Shown: positions 33,414 to 38,221 of the stretch, piece after piece
How the letters are laid out: every line of letters starts with the position of its first letter
Numbering within the stretch: position 1 is the first letter of the stretch
Origin: Lachnospiraceae bacterium UBA7179
Lineage (GTDB): Bacteria; Bacillota; Clostridia; Lachnospirales; Lachnospiraceae
Length of the DNA stretch: 38,221 nucleotides
Assembly: GCA_002491195.1 (NCBI GenBank)
Contig: DKVL01000115.1
Location: 1 to 38,221 of the forward strand
Direction: 5' to 3'
Translations under genes and position numbers: made by a program
Notes under the pieces: model-generated
Database searches by the model: none
What the model saw: the letters and a program-made list of their open reading frames with translations, nothing else
Told to the model about the DNA's origin: nothing

Positions 33414-34079
33414 ATGGAACAATTACAAATCAAAAATCTATACGACCTGGAGGAGACGATCGCCGCTCCGCTTTTTGACGGAGCAGTCTATCCATGGGAG
33501 CTGCTGCCAAAGATTGGCGCATACATTGTGGAACTTGGAAAATCCCTTCCGGATGACAAATATGAAAAGCGCAGCGAGAATGTCTGGATCGCAAAATCTG
33601 CGACAGTAGCGCCGACAGCATGTATCAACGGACCCTGCATCATCGATGAGGAGGCAGAAGTGCGTCACTGTGCATTTATCAGGGGAAATGCTATCGTTGG
33701 AAAAGGCGCGGTAGTCGGAAATTCCACAGAACTAAAGAACGTCATACTCTTTAACAAAGTACAGGTGCCGCATTACAACTATGTCGGAGACAGTATCCTT
33801 GGCTACAAATCCCATATGGGTGCAGGATCCATCACCTCCAATGTCAAGAGCGACAAGACGCTCGTGGTCGTGAAGTCCGCCTATGGAAACATTGAGACAG
33901 GATTGAAGAAAATGGGGGCAATGCTCGGCGACAACGTTGAGGTCGGCTGCAACAGCGTGCTCAATCCGGGAACCGTGATCGGGCGTAATTCCAATGTCTA
34001 CCCGACTTCTATGGTGCGCGGATATGTCGAGGCGAACAGCATATACAAAAAGCAGGGAGAAATTGCGGCAAAAGTCTAA
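33414..34079 (+). CDS. Left-handed beta-helix acyltransferase (GlmU C-terminal-like)
   Basis: 221 residues. Hexapeptide repeats start at about residue 60 (VWIAKSATVAPTACINGPCI, then AEVRHCAFIRGNAIVGKGAVVGN) and are interrupted by a loop with YNYVGDSILGYKSHMGAGS. That loop matches the acetyl-CoA/sugar-binding region of the GlmU acetyltransferase domain, and its His is a candidate catalytic base. There is no pyrophosphorylase domain, so it is a stand-alone nucleotide-sugar or amino-sugar acyltransferase of unknown substrate. GGAGGAATAGAG precedes the ATG. It follows topB by 36 bases. Confidence 0.85.
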   Translation: MEQLQIKNLYDLEETIAAPLFDGAVYPWELLPKIGAYIVELGKSLPDDKYEKRSENVWIAKSATVAPTACINGPCIIDEEAEVRHCAFIRGNAIVGKGAVVGNSTELKNVILFNKVQVPHYNYVGDSILGYKSHMGAGSITSNVKSDKTLVVVKSAYGNIETGLKKMGAMLGDNVEVGCNSVLNPGTVIGRNSNVYPTSMVRGYVEANSIYKKQGEIAAKV

Positions 34080-34104
34080 ACGATCGTCCATTTTTGATAA
34101 ATTT

Positions 34105-34110
34105 TTGACA
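34105..34110 (+). promoter_or_regulatory. Candidate -35 of the NifU-like/GGGtGRT operon
   Basis: TTGACA with only a weak -10 (TTGCTA or TGCTAT near 34128-34134). A TATAAA at 34201-34206 is an alternative -10 without a good -35. The operon is probably well expressed, so an activator may be involved. Confidence 0.35.
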
Positions 34111-34159
34111 AAAATTTCAAATTTTAATTGCTATTTTTCGAAAAATGTGCGAAAATATC

Positions 34160-34229
34160 AATGTGTGAGTAACATATCAAAGTCAGTACGTTTGATAAGT
34201 TATAAAATGTGGGACATCTGTCACACATT
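34160..34229 (+). promoter_or_regulatory. Dyad elements in the NifU-like gene leader, including a CRP/FNR-like site
   Basis: TGGGA-N6-TCACA (34210-34225) differs by one base from the Crp/Fnr family consensus TGTGA-N6-TCACA. In addition, AATGTGTGA (34160-34168) is the perfect complement of TCACACATT (34221-34229), which could form a long-range RNA stem. Either could regulate the operon. The evidence is sequence symmetry only. Confidence 0.4.
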
Positions 34230-34265
34230 AAAAATATAAGTTAAGTAATCGAAAGGAGTTTTCAC

Positions 34266-34970
34266 ATGATTTATTCAAAGGAAATTGAAGAAATGTGTGT
34301 AGTAGCACGTGACGGTAATCATGGTTGTGCACCGATCCCTGAAGAGGCGAAATGGGTAAAGGCTAAGGAAGTAAAAGACATTTCCGGCTTTACACACGGC
34401 GTAGGCTGGTGTGCACCGCAGCAGGGCGCCTGCAAGTTATCCCTGAACGTAAAAGAGGGAATCATTCAGGAAGCGCTGGTTGAGACGATCGGATGCTCCG
34501 GTATGACACACTCCGCAGCGATGGCAGCAGAGTTACTTCCGGGCAGAACGGTTATGGAAGCACTGAACACAGACCTTGTGTGTGATGCAATCAACACGGC
34601 TATGAGAGAACTGTTCTTACAGATTGTTTATGGACGTTCCCAGTCCGCATTCTCCGAGGAAGGTCTTCCTGTGGGCGCAGGTCTCGAGGACTTAGGAAAA
34701 GGTCTGAGAAGCCAGGTTGGTACGATGTACGGTACGTTGAAGAAAGGACCCCGCTATCTGGAGATGGCAGAGGGCTATGTCACAGGTATCGCACTGGATG
34801 CCGATGACAAGATTATTGGTTACAAGTTTGTAAGCCTTGGCAAGATGACTGACTTTATTAAGAAGGGCGATGACCCGAATACAGCATGGGAGAAGGCTTC
34901 AGGCCAGTACGGACGCGTTGCGGATGCTGTTAAGATTATTGATCCTAGAACAGATAAGGAGGTAAAATAA
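34266..34970 (+). CDS. NifU/IscU-like iron-sulfur cluster scaffold protein
   Basis: 234 residues. The IscU-type core is visible: QQGACKLSLNVKEGII (Cys56) and LVETIGCSGMTHSAAMAAEL (Cys77), with Cys106 in LVCDAIN as a third candidate ligand. Extra Cys residues occur at 11, 21 and 49. It is longer than IscU (about 130 residues), with an N-terminal extension and a C-terminal segment (about 130-234) I do not recognise. By family it should assemble or carry an Fe-S cluster, but no cysteine desulfurase (iscS/sufS) or suf gene is near. The GGGtGRT gene starts 2 bases after its stop. GAAAGGAG precedes the ATG. Confidence 0.85.
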   Translation: MIYSKEIEEMCVVARDGNHGCAPIPEEAKWVKAKEVKDISGFTHGVGWCAPQQGACKLSLNVKEGIIQEALVETIGCSGMTHSAAMAAELLPGRTVMEALNTDLVCDAINTAMRELFLQIVYGRSQSAFSEEGLPVGAGLEDLGKGLRSQVGTMYGTLKKGPRYLEMAEGYVTGIALDADDKIIGYKFVSLGKMTDFIKKGDDPNTAWEKASGQYGRVADAVKIIDPRTDKEVK

Positions 34971-34972
34971 TT

Positions 34973-35989
34973 ATGGCATTATTCGAATCCTATGAAAGAA
35001 GAATAGATAAGATTACCGAGGTTTTAAAGAGCTACGGTATCAATTCCATCGAAGAGGCAGAGAAGATCACAAAGGACGCAGGTCTTGACGTATATGATCA
35101 GGTTAAGAAGATTCAGCCGATCTGCTTCGAGAATGCCTGCTGGGCATACACAGTAGGCGCAGCGATCGCGATCAAGAAGGGATGCAAAAAGGCTGCAGAT
35201 GCAGCGGCAGCAATCGGAGAGGGACTTCAGGCATTCTGCATTCCCGGTTCCGTTGCAGACAACCGCAAGGTAGGTCTTGGACATGGCAACTTAGGCAAGA
35301 TGCTTTTGGAAGAAGAGACAGAGTGCTTCTGTTTCCTTGCAGGCCATGAGTCTTTTGCGGCTGCAGAGGGCGCGATCGGTATCGCTGAGAAGGCAAACAG
35401 GGTACGTCAGAAACCGCTGAGAGTTATCCTGAACGGTCTTGGAAAAGACGCAGCAGAGATCATTGCTCGTATCAACGGATTTACATTTGTTGAGACAGAG
35501 TACGATCCCTATACAAATACAGTAAAGGAAGTATTCAGAAAGTCTTACTCTGATCCGGAAGGCCCGCGCGGTAAGGTGAACTGCTATGGTGCAAACGATG
35601 TTTGCGAAGGTGTTGCGATCATGTGGAAAGAGAACGTTGACGTTTCCATCACAGGTAACTCAACCAATCCTACCAGATTCCAGCATCCGGTTGCAGGTAC
35701 ATACAAGAAGGAGCGAATCGAAGCTGGCAAGAAGTATTTCTCAGTAGCTTCCGGCGGTGGTACAGGCCGTACACTCCATCCTGACAACATGGCAGCAGGT
35801 CCGGCTTCCTATGGTATGACAGATACTTTGGGACGTATGCACTCTGATGCACAGTTCGCAGGTTCTTCTTCCGTTCCCGCTCACGTAGAGATGATGGGAC
35901 TCATCGGCATGGGCAACAACCCGATGGTTGGCGCTACGGTAGCTGTAGCGGTAAGTATCGAGGAAGCAGCGAAGGCAGGCAAGTTCTAA
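34973..35989 (+). CDS. GGGtGRT family protein
   Basis: 338 residues. The name-giving motif SGGGTGRTLHPD (residues 261-267 for GGGTGRT) is a glycine-rich loop of the kind that binds phosphate or a nucleotide. Other conserved-looking segments are CIPGSVADNRKVGLGHGNLG, FLAGHESFAAAEGAIG and NCYGANDVCEGVAIMW. There are about ten Cys, so metal or cluster binding is possible. There is no signal or membrane segment. No reaction is known to me for this family. The tight pairing with the NifU-like scaffold suggests it is the client or partner of that scaffold. AGGAGG stands before the ATG. Confidence 0.85.
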   Translation: MALFESYERRIDKITEVLKSYGINSIEEAEKITKDAGLDVYDQVKKIQPICFENACWAYTVGAAIAIKKGCKKAADAAAAIGEGLQAFCIPGSVADNRKVGLGHGNLGKMLLEEETECFCFLAGHESFAAAEGAIGIAEKANRVRQKPLRVILNGLGKDAAEIIARINGFTFVETEYDPYTNTVKEVFRKSYSDPEGPRGKVNCYGANDVCEGVAIMWKENVDVSITGNSTNPTRFQHPVAGTYKKERIEAGKKYFSVASGGGTGRTLHPDNMAAGPASYGMTDTLGRMHSDAQFAGSSSVPAHVEMMGLIGMGNNPMVGATVAVAVSIEEAAKAGKF

Positions 35990-36007
35990 AAAATCCAGTA
36001 AAATCAA

Positions 36008-36050
36008 GGGCTATCGTTGACACGAGTTGTCGGCGGTAGCCTTAAATTTT
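36008..36050 (+). terminator. Terminator of the NifU-like/GGGtGRT operon
   Basis: GGCTATCGTTGAC (36009-36021) pairs with GTCGGCGGTAGCC (36029-36041) through Watson-Crick and G-T pairs, followed by TTAAATTTT, 20 bases after the stop. Confidence 0.75.
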
Positions 36051-36055
36051 GCCAC

Positions 36056-36101
36056 GTAGCACACAGGTAGCACACAAGTAGCACACATGAGGTAGCACAC
36101 A
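36056..36101 (+). repeat. Four direct repeats of GTAGCACACA
   Basis: Exact 10-bp copies start at 36056, 36067, 36078 and 36092. The spacing is 11, 11 and 14 bases, about one helical turn, so a protein could bind them on one face. They lie just behind the GGGtGRT terminator, where the AT-rich right-end region begins. Arm-type integrase sites or iterons are possible readings. Confidence 0.9.
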
Positions 36102-36165
36102 AATTTCAAATGAGTGTTCCGTAGGTTTTATGGTGTTGCAAATATGTTTTGTCAAAAAAGAAAAG

Positions 36166-36223
36166 CCGTTACAAAAAAGGAGCCCGAAAACTTTAGGGTA
36201 TCACACGGATATTCTTGTAACGG
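36166..36223. repeat. Long-range inverted repeat CCGTTACAA ... TTGTAACGG
   Basis: A perfect 9-bp inverted repeat (36166-36174 and 36215-36223) encloses 40 bases with a smaller GC stem. On the minus strand it is followed by CTTTTCTTTTTT, so it may act as a second terminator for the leftward operon. Confidence 0.5.
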
Positions 36224-36262
36224 AAATTTTTGGTTCAAAAACATGAGAGAAATATTAACAAA

Positions 36263-36291
36263 AAGGGCATCTGCAGTAAACAGACACCCTT
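36263..36291 (-). terminator. Terminator of the minus-strand small-gene operon
   Basis: On the minus strand AAGGG-TG-TCTG pairs with CAGA-TG-CCCTT, followed by TTTTG, 10 bases after the last stop codon. Confidence 0.75.
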
Positions 36292-36300
36292 AGAATTGTT

Positions 36301-36471
36301 TTACATGATTATAGTACCAGATATCAATAAATAATCCTCTAAATGTTCCGATATGATCTTTTGTACATGTGTAATCAGCGCGTTATCATCATAGCCGTAA
36401 TCGTGCCTGTCCAGCGCATCAGCTCCTAACAGGTCAAGCGCGATTTTATGTGCTATATCCTCTCTGCTCAT
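36301..36471 (-). CDS. Small protein of the right-end operon (56 aa)
   Basis: Not recognised. It starts MSREDIAHKIALDLLGADAL and continues with an acidic Tyr/Asp stretch (DRHDYGYDDNAL) and a helix (THVQKIISEHLEDYLL). The start at 36471 is chosen because GGGAGG lies 10 bases upstream. The open frame extends to 36531 but overlaps the previous gene. It is the last gene before the terminator. Confidence 0.65.
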   Translation of the reverse strand: MSREDIAHKIALDLLGADALDRHDYGYDDNALITHVQKIISEHLEDYLLISGTIIM

Positions 36472-36476
36472 GCTGT

Positions 36477-36587
36477 TCAGACCTCCCTTGTAATATTCAC
36501 TGCACAGCGGTAGACCTGTTCGAGAATCCAAATATCTTGCACCGCCGACAAGATTTTGAATATCTTTTTAAGATATCTCTTTTTCAT
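36477..36587 (-). CDS. Basic micro-protein (36 aa)
   Basis: Starts MKKRYLKKIFKILSAVQDIW, with a basic amphipathic N-terminus and one Cys, and could associate with membrane or nucleic acid. AAGGAGG lies 9 bases before the ATG. It overlaps the previous gene's end by 20 bases and ends 5 bases before the next gene. No homologue is recognised. Confidence 0.6.
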   Translation of the reverse strand: MKKRYLKKIFKILSAVQDIWILEQVYRCAVNITREV

Positions 36588-36702
36588 GTGGCGTGTCCTC
36601 CTTATAAATATAAAGGTATTTTGCAAGTTTATAGATGCGTTTAATCGACTCGTCAGAAATGCGGTCAAGAAGTTTTATCAACTCCTCCTTATAATAATTC
36701 AT
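36568..36702 (-). CDS. Small helical protein (44 aa)
   Basis: Starts MNYYKEELIKLLDRISDESI and continues IKRIYKLAKYLYIYKEDTPHEK. It is a charged helical protein with a Tyr/Lys-rich middle, of a type common in mobile elements of Lachnospiraceae. Its ATG overlaps the stop of the 193-aa gene (ATGA at 36699-36702), so it is translationally coupled. It is too short for routine gene callers, but coupling on both sides argues it is real. Confidence 0.65.
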   Translation of the reverse strand: MNYYKEELIKLLDRISDESIKRIYKLAKYLYIYKEDTPHEKEIS

Positions 36703-37280
36703 ACCGCACCGCCTTTCTCTGCGAGAATCCGCAAGTACGTTTTAATCATAGTATAAGTACAACATAGTGCGTGGGTATCCTCTGTCTGTTCAATCATTTT
36801 TCTGATATTATAGCGGTAGTCCTCATTAATCTGATTGGATTTCTCATTTTCATTGCGCCGTTCTCCTTCCCTCTGATATCTGGCACGCATATAGTGATAT
36901 GATTTAATAATATAATCCCCATTCCTCATAGCACTTAACATTGAAGCTATCCGCAACTTATAACTCATACATGATTCTTCGCTTTGGGTATCATTCTGCA
37001 CAATTTCAAGAATCGTCCTCATATAATCGCGCTGTGATTCTGAAAGTCCATACTTTGACTTATTTCGCTGTCGTTCAATGCGTTTTCCCAATATCGCGCC
37101 ATATTGAGCAATATTAATGCCCATCATCAACATTTTGTCGCCAATAAATTCTTCTGGAATCCCGTTCGCGGTCATTATGTCCTTTATTTCTTTTATGAAA
37201 TACGGTTCAATATTTCCCAGTTCTATTATATTTTGTTTCCCCAGCAACTTCATAGTGTCGTTAGCGTCATACTTAAACAT
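36699..37280 (-). CDS. Hypothetical helical protein (193 aa)
   Basis: Not recognised. It has a highly charged, helix-rich sequence: NIEPYFIKEIKDIMTANGIP, then LGKRIERQRNKSKYGLSESQ and an Arg/Glu/Asn-rich segment (ARYQREGERRNENEKSNQIN), with several Cys toward the C-terminus. No membrane segment or enzyme motif is visible. AGGCGGTG precedes the ATG. It is the second gene of the minus-strand operon, 11 bases behind the small membrane protein. It could be a phage- or element-encoded regulator or structural protein. Confidence 0.65.
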   Translation of the reverse strand: MFKYDANDTMKLLGKQNIIELGNIEPYFIKEIKDIMTANGIPEEFIGDKMLMMGINIAQYGAILGKRIERQRNKSKYGLSESQRDYMRTILEIVQNDTQSEESCMSYKLRIASMLSAMRNGDYIIKSYHYMRARYQREGERRNENEKSNQINEDYRYNIRKMIEQTEDTHALCCTYTMIKTYLRILAEKGGAV

Positions 37281-37291
37281 CTTGACACCGC

Positions 37292-37471
37292 CTATTCTGT
37301 ATCACGTCTTGTCGCGTTGTAAAGTGACACTGCAAGTACCGCTATGACTACAAGCAATATAGAGACTGTACCCTTGTATGTTTTTTGGATATGATACAAA
37401 ACCGCTGTTGCTGTGTTCGGTTCTTTCTCCTGTGACTTGTTCTGTAAGTTTTCATTATTCTGATTTTTCAT
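37292..37471 (-). CDS. Small single-pass membrane protein (59 aa)
   Basis: Polar N-terminus (MKNQNNENLQNKSQEKEP), then one hydrophobic helix (VSILLVVIAVLAVSLY) and a short basic tail. The ATG at 37471 is preferred to 37480 because AAAGGA directly abuts the upper one. It is the first gene of the minus-strand operon. No function is known. A micro-protein that sits in the membrane next to a charged cytoplasmic protein is compatible with a toxin-like or exclusion role, but nothing proves it. Confidence 0.6.
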   Translation of the reverse strand: MKNQNNENLQNKSQEKEPNTATAVLYHIQKTYKGTVSILLVVIAVLAVSLYNATRRDTE

Positions 37472-37479
37472 AAAATCCA

Positions 37480-37508
37480 TTCCTTTCCTGTGCCGGATAT
37501 GCTATACT
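37480..37508 (+). promoter_or_regulatory. Promoter copy 1 of a repeated promoter-RNA module
   Basis: TTCCTT, a 17-base spacer and TATACT. The spacer ends GATATGC. The same sequence with few changes recurs at 38091-38119. The -10 is flanked by GCCGGATAT (37492-37500) and ATATCCGGC (37514-37522), a perfect 9-bp inverted repeat that could be an operator. Confidence 0.5.
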
Positions 37509-37514
37509 ATTTAA

Positions 37515-37585
37515 TATCCGGCTTTGCTATGTGTCCGGGTTGCTTGCCCTTGTCAGAGATTGCGGCTCTGTGAGGGCATTTTTTT
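37515..37585 (+). ncRNA. Putative small RNA 1
   Basis: An expected transcript of about 70 nt from the 37480-37508 promoter to a strong terminator. TGCCCT (37545-37550) pairs with AGGGCA (37573-37578), with an inner CAGAG/CTCTG stem, then seven T. It holds no ORF with a start. It runs divergently from the small-gene operon and upstream of the Cro/CI gene. Confidence 0.5.
37545..37585 (+). terminator. Terminator of putative small RNA 1
   Basis: A two-part stem (6 bp outer, 5 bp inner) with a 7-T tract. No protein gene ends before it. Confidence 0.85.
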
Positions 37586-37734
37586 AATTTTCTCTGGTCT
37601 GCATACACTTCCTTTCTATGACTCGTCCTTAATGACGAATGGTATTGTTTACGGTTCGTGTGCTGTTAGACAGCCAGATATGAATGTAGATTATCACCAA
37701 GAAAAAGTGACGGATATTTTTTGTAAGTGTTTAT

Positions 37735-37752
37735 TATCATTTATAAGTGATA
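37735..37752. promoter_or_regulatory. Near-perfect 18-bp palindrome upstream of the Cro/CI gene
   Basis: TATCATTTA-TAAGTGATA has one mismatched pair across its centre. It lies 118 bases before the regulator start in an AT-rich region without a gene (37586-37870) and is a plausible binding site for that regulator. Confidence 0.45.
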
Positions 37753-37870
37753 GTATAACTTCTCAATACATATTTGTCAACACTAATTTTTAATATTTAT
37801 CATTTTAATATTGAAAACATTTCTTTTTAGTGATATATTTTGCTTATTAGTATAGAAAGAAGGTGTAATC

Positions 37871-38083
37871 ATGTCAATGTCAGAAAAAATAAGAATTACA
37901 TTAATAAAGCGAAAAATATCCATTACAGAGTTAGCCGTTAGTCTCGGTACTTCTCAAAGTAATTTGTCAAATAAATTAAAGCGTGACAATTTCAGTGAAA
38001 AAGAATTGAAACAGATTGCGGAAATATTGAATTGTGATTTTAAGGGAATTTTTGTAATGAGAGACACGGGAGAGGAAATTTAA
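37871..38083 (+). CDS. Cro/CI-type (XRE) helix-turn-helix regulator
   Basis: 70 residues that are little more than one HTH_3 domain: IRITLIKRKISITELAVSLG (helices 1-2), TSQSNLSNKLKRDNFSEKEL (recognition helix and loop), then LKQIAEILNCDFKGIFVM. Short DNA-binding proteins of this size regulate phage and mobile-element modules. It is transcribed away from the minus-strand operon and probably represses the divergent region that contains palindrome 37735-37752. AGAAGGTG precedes the ATG. Confidence 0.88.
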   Translation: MSMSEKIRITLIKRKISITELAVSLGTSQSNLSNKLKRDNFSEKELKQIAEILNCDFKGIFVMRDTGEEI

Positions 38084-38090
38084 AAACTTC

Positions 38091-38119
38091 TTGCGTCCTG
38101 CTGCCAGATATGCTATATT
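38091..38119 (+). promoter_or_regulatory. Promoter copy 2 of the repeated promoter-RNA module
   Basis: TTGCGT (38091-38096), a 17-base spacer ending GATATGC and TATATT (38114-38119). It closely matches 37480-37508 in sequence and spacing. Confidence 0.65.
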
Positions 38120-38125
38120 AGACAT

Positions 38126-38220
38126 AAGGAAAGGAACAACCGCCCACAAAGTGGTTGACCTCCAGTAGTTCAAAAGCCTACCTTCACCGGGCAAGTGACA
38201 AGGTAGGCTTATTTATTTTC
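38126..38220 (+). ncRNA. Putative small structured RNA 2
   Basis: From the expected start the RNA can fold a hairpin with CAACC/GGTTG (38137-38141 and 38153-38157). It ends in a long terminator-like stem AAGCCTACCTT (38174-38184) / AAGGTAGGCTT (38200-38210), with an inner CAC/GTG and a T-rich tail at the window edge. It could be a small RNA or an attenuated leader of a gene beyond the window. Confidence 0.55.
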
Positions 38221-38221
38221 G

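Noticed and set aside
36056..36101. CRISPR array
   Set aside because: The repeat unit is only 10 bp with 1- to 4-base gaps, there are no spacers of unique sequence and no cas genes are present.
37524..37793. An 89-codon plus-strand frame between the small RNA and the Cro/CI gene
   Set aside because: It runs through a strong terminator hairpin, has no ribosome binding site and shows no protein-like composition.
37976..38194. A 72-codon minus-strand frame over the end of the Cro/CI gene
   Set aside because: It is antisense to the regulator and covers the promoter and hairpins of putative RNA 2, which explain the region better.

Overview
The window looks like chromosome of a gut-type Lachnospiraceae (Clostridium cluster XIVa) bacterium. 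The GC content is moderate. AGGAGG-type ribosome binding sites are strong, some genes start with TTG, and several families are typical of that group: a GHKL sensor kinase, the ECF sigma / 'LLE.MEYIDD' membrane-protein pair, a GGGtGRT protein, an ASADH of about 360 residues and type IA topoisomerases with a DSGKEG TOPRIM motif. Genus and species cannot be fixed from the sequence alone.

Layout. 0.2-1.4 kb: a GHKL sensor kinase on the minus strand. 1.6-6.4 kb: a TerD-TerA fusion followed at once by two half-transporters of a heterodimeric ABC exporter. 6.5-8.6 kb: an aldo/keto reductase, the C-terminal remnant of a transglutaminase gene and a GH43-like glycosidase. 8.7-9.0 kb: a small minus-strand gene. 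9.1-13.7 kb: a regulated island with a consensus promoter, a short attenuator-like leader, an ECF sigma factor, its membrane partner and two tandem lipoprotein serpins with different reactive loops. 13.7-17.2 kb: an apparent operon of an SMI1/KNR4-like TPR protein, a DUF1015 protein and an MscS channel. 17.2-22.1 kb: a small gene, tRNA-Thr(CGU), an NTP pyrophosphatase, an AIM24 protein, an ABC importer lacking its binding protein and a lipoprotein. 22.2-23.0 kb: a gene with a duplicated start region and an N-terminal module resembling the PLMP/RRXRR domain of IscB-like proteins. 23.1-24.5 kb: argH.

24.5-27.5 kb is an accessory island of probable orphan immunity genes (Imm26, SMI1/KNR4 and unknowns). 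It holds an 89-bp direct repeat, a truncated SMI1 copy and a coupled pair of a small protein and a retropepsin-like protease. 27.6-36.0 kb returns to housekeeping genes: asd, an SDR, a topoisomerase III with five C-terminal zinc repeats, a left-handed beta-helix acyltransferase, and a NifU-like scaffold paired with the GGGtGRT protein. From 36.0 kb to the end the character changes: four GTAGCACACA direct repeats, strong hairpins, an AT-rich minus-strand operon of five mostly tiny genes, a divergent Cro/CI regulator with a palindromic site upstream, and two near-identical promoters that each drive a short terminated RNA. This looks like the edge of a small mobile or domesticated element.

The best candidates for undescribed biology are the sigma/anti-sigma-controlled tandem serpins, the immunity island with its repeat-bounded protease cassette, the PLMP-like protein with its upstream overlapping ORF, the NifU-like/GGGtGRT pair, and the twin promoter-RNA modules at the right end. 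Database names come from recognising motifs by eye. No search was run.
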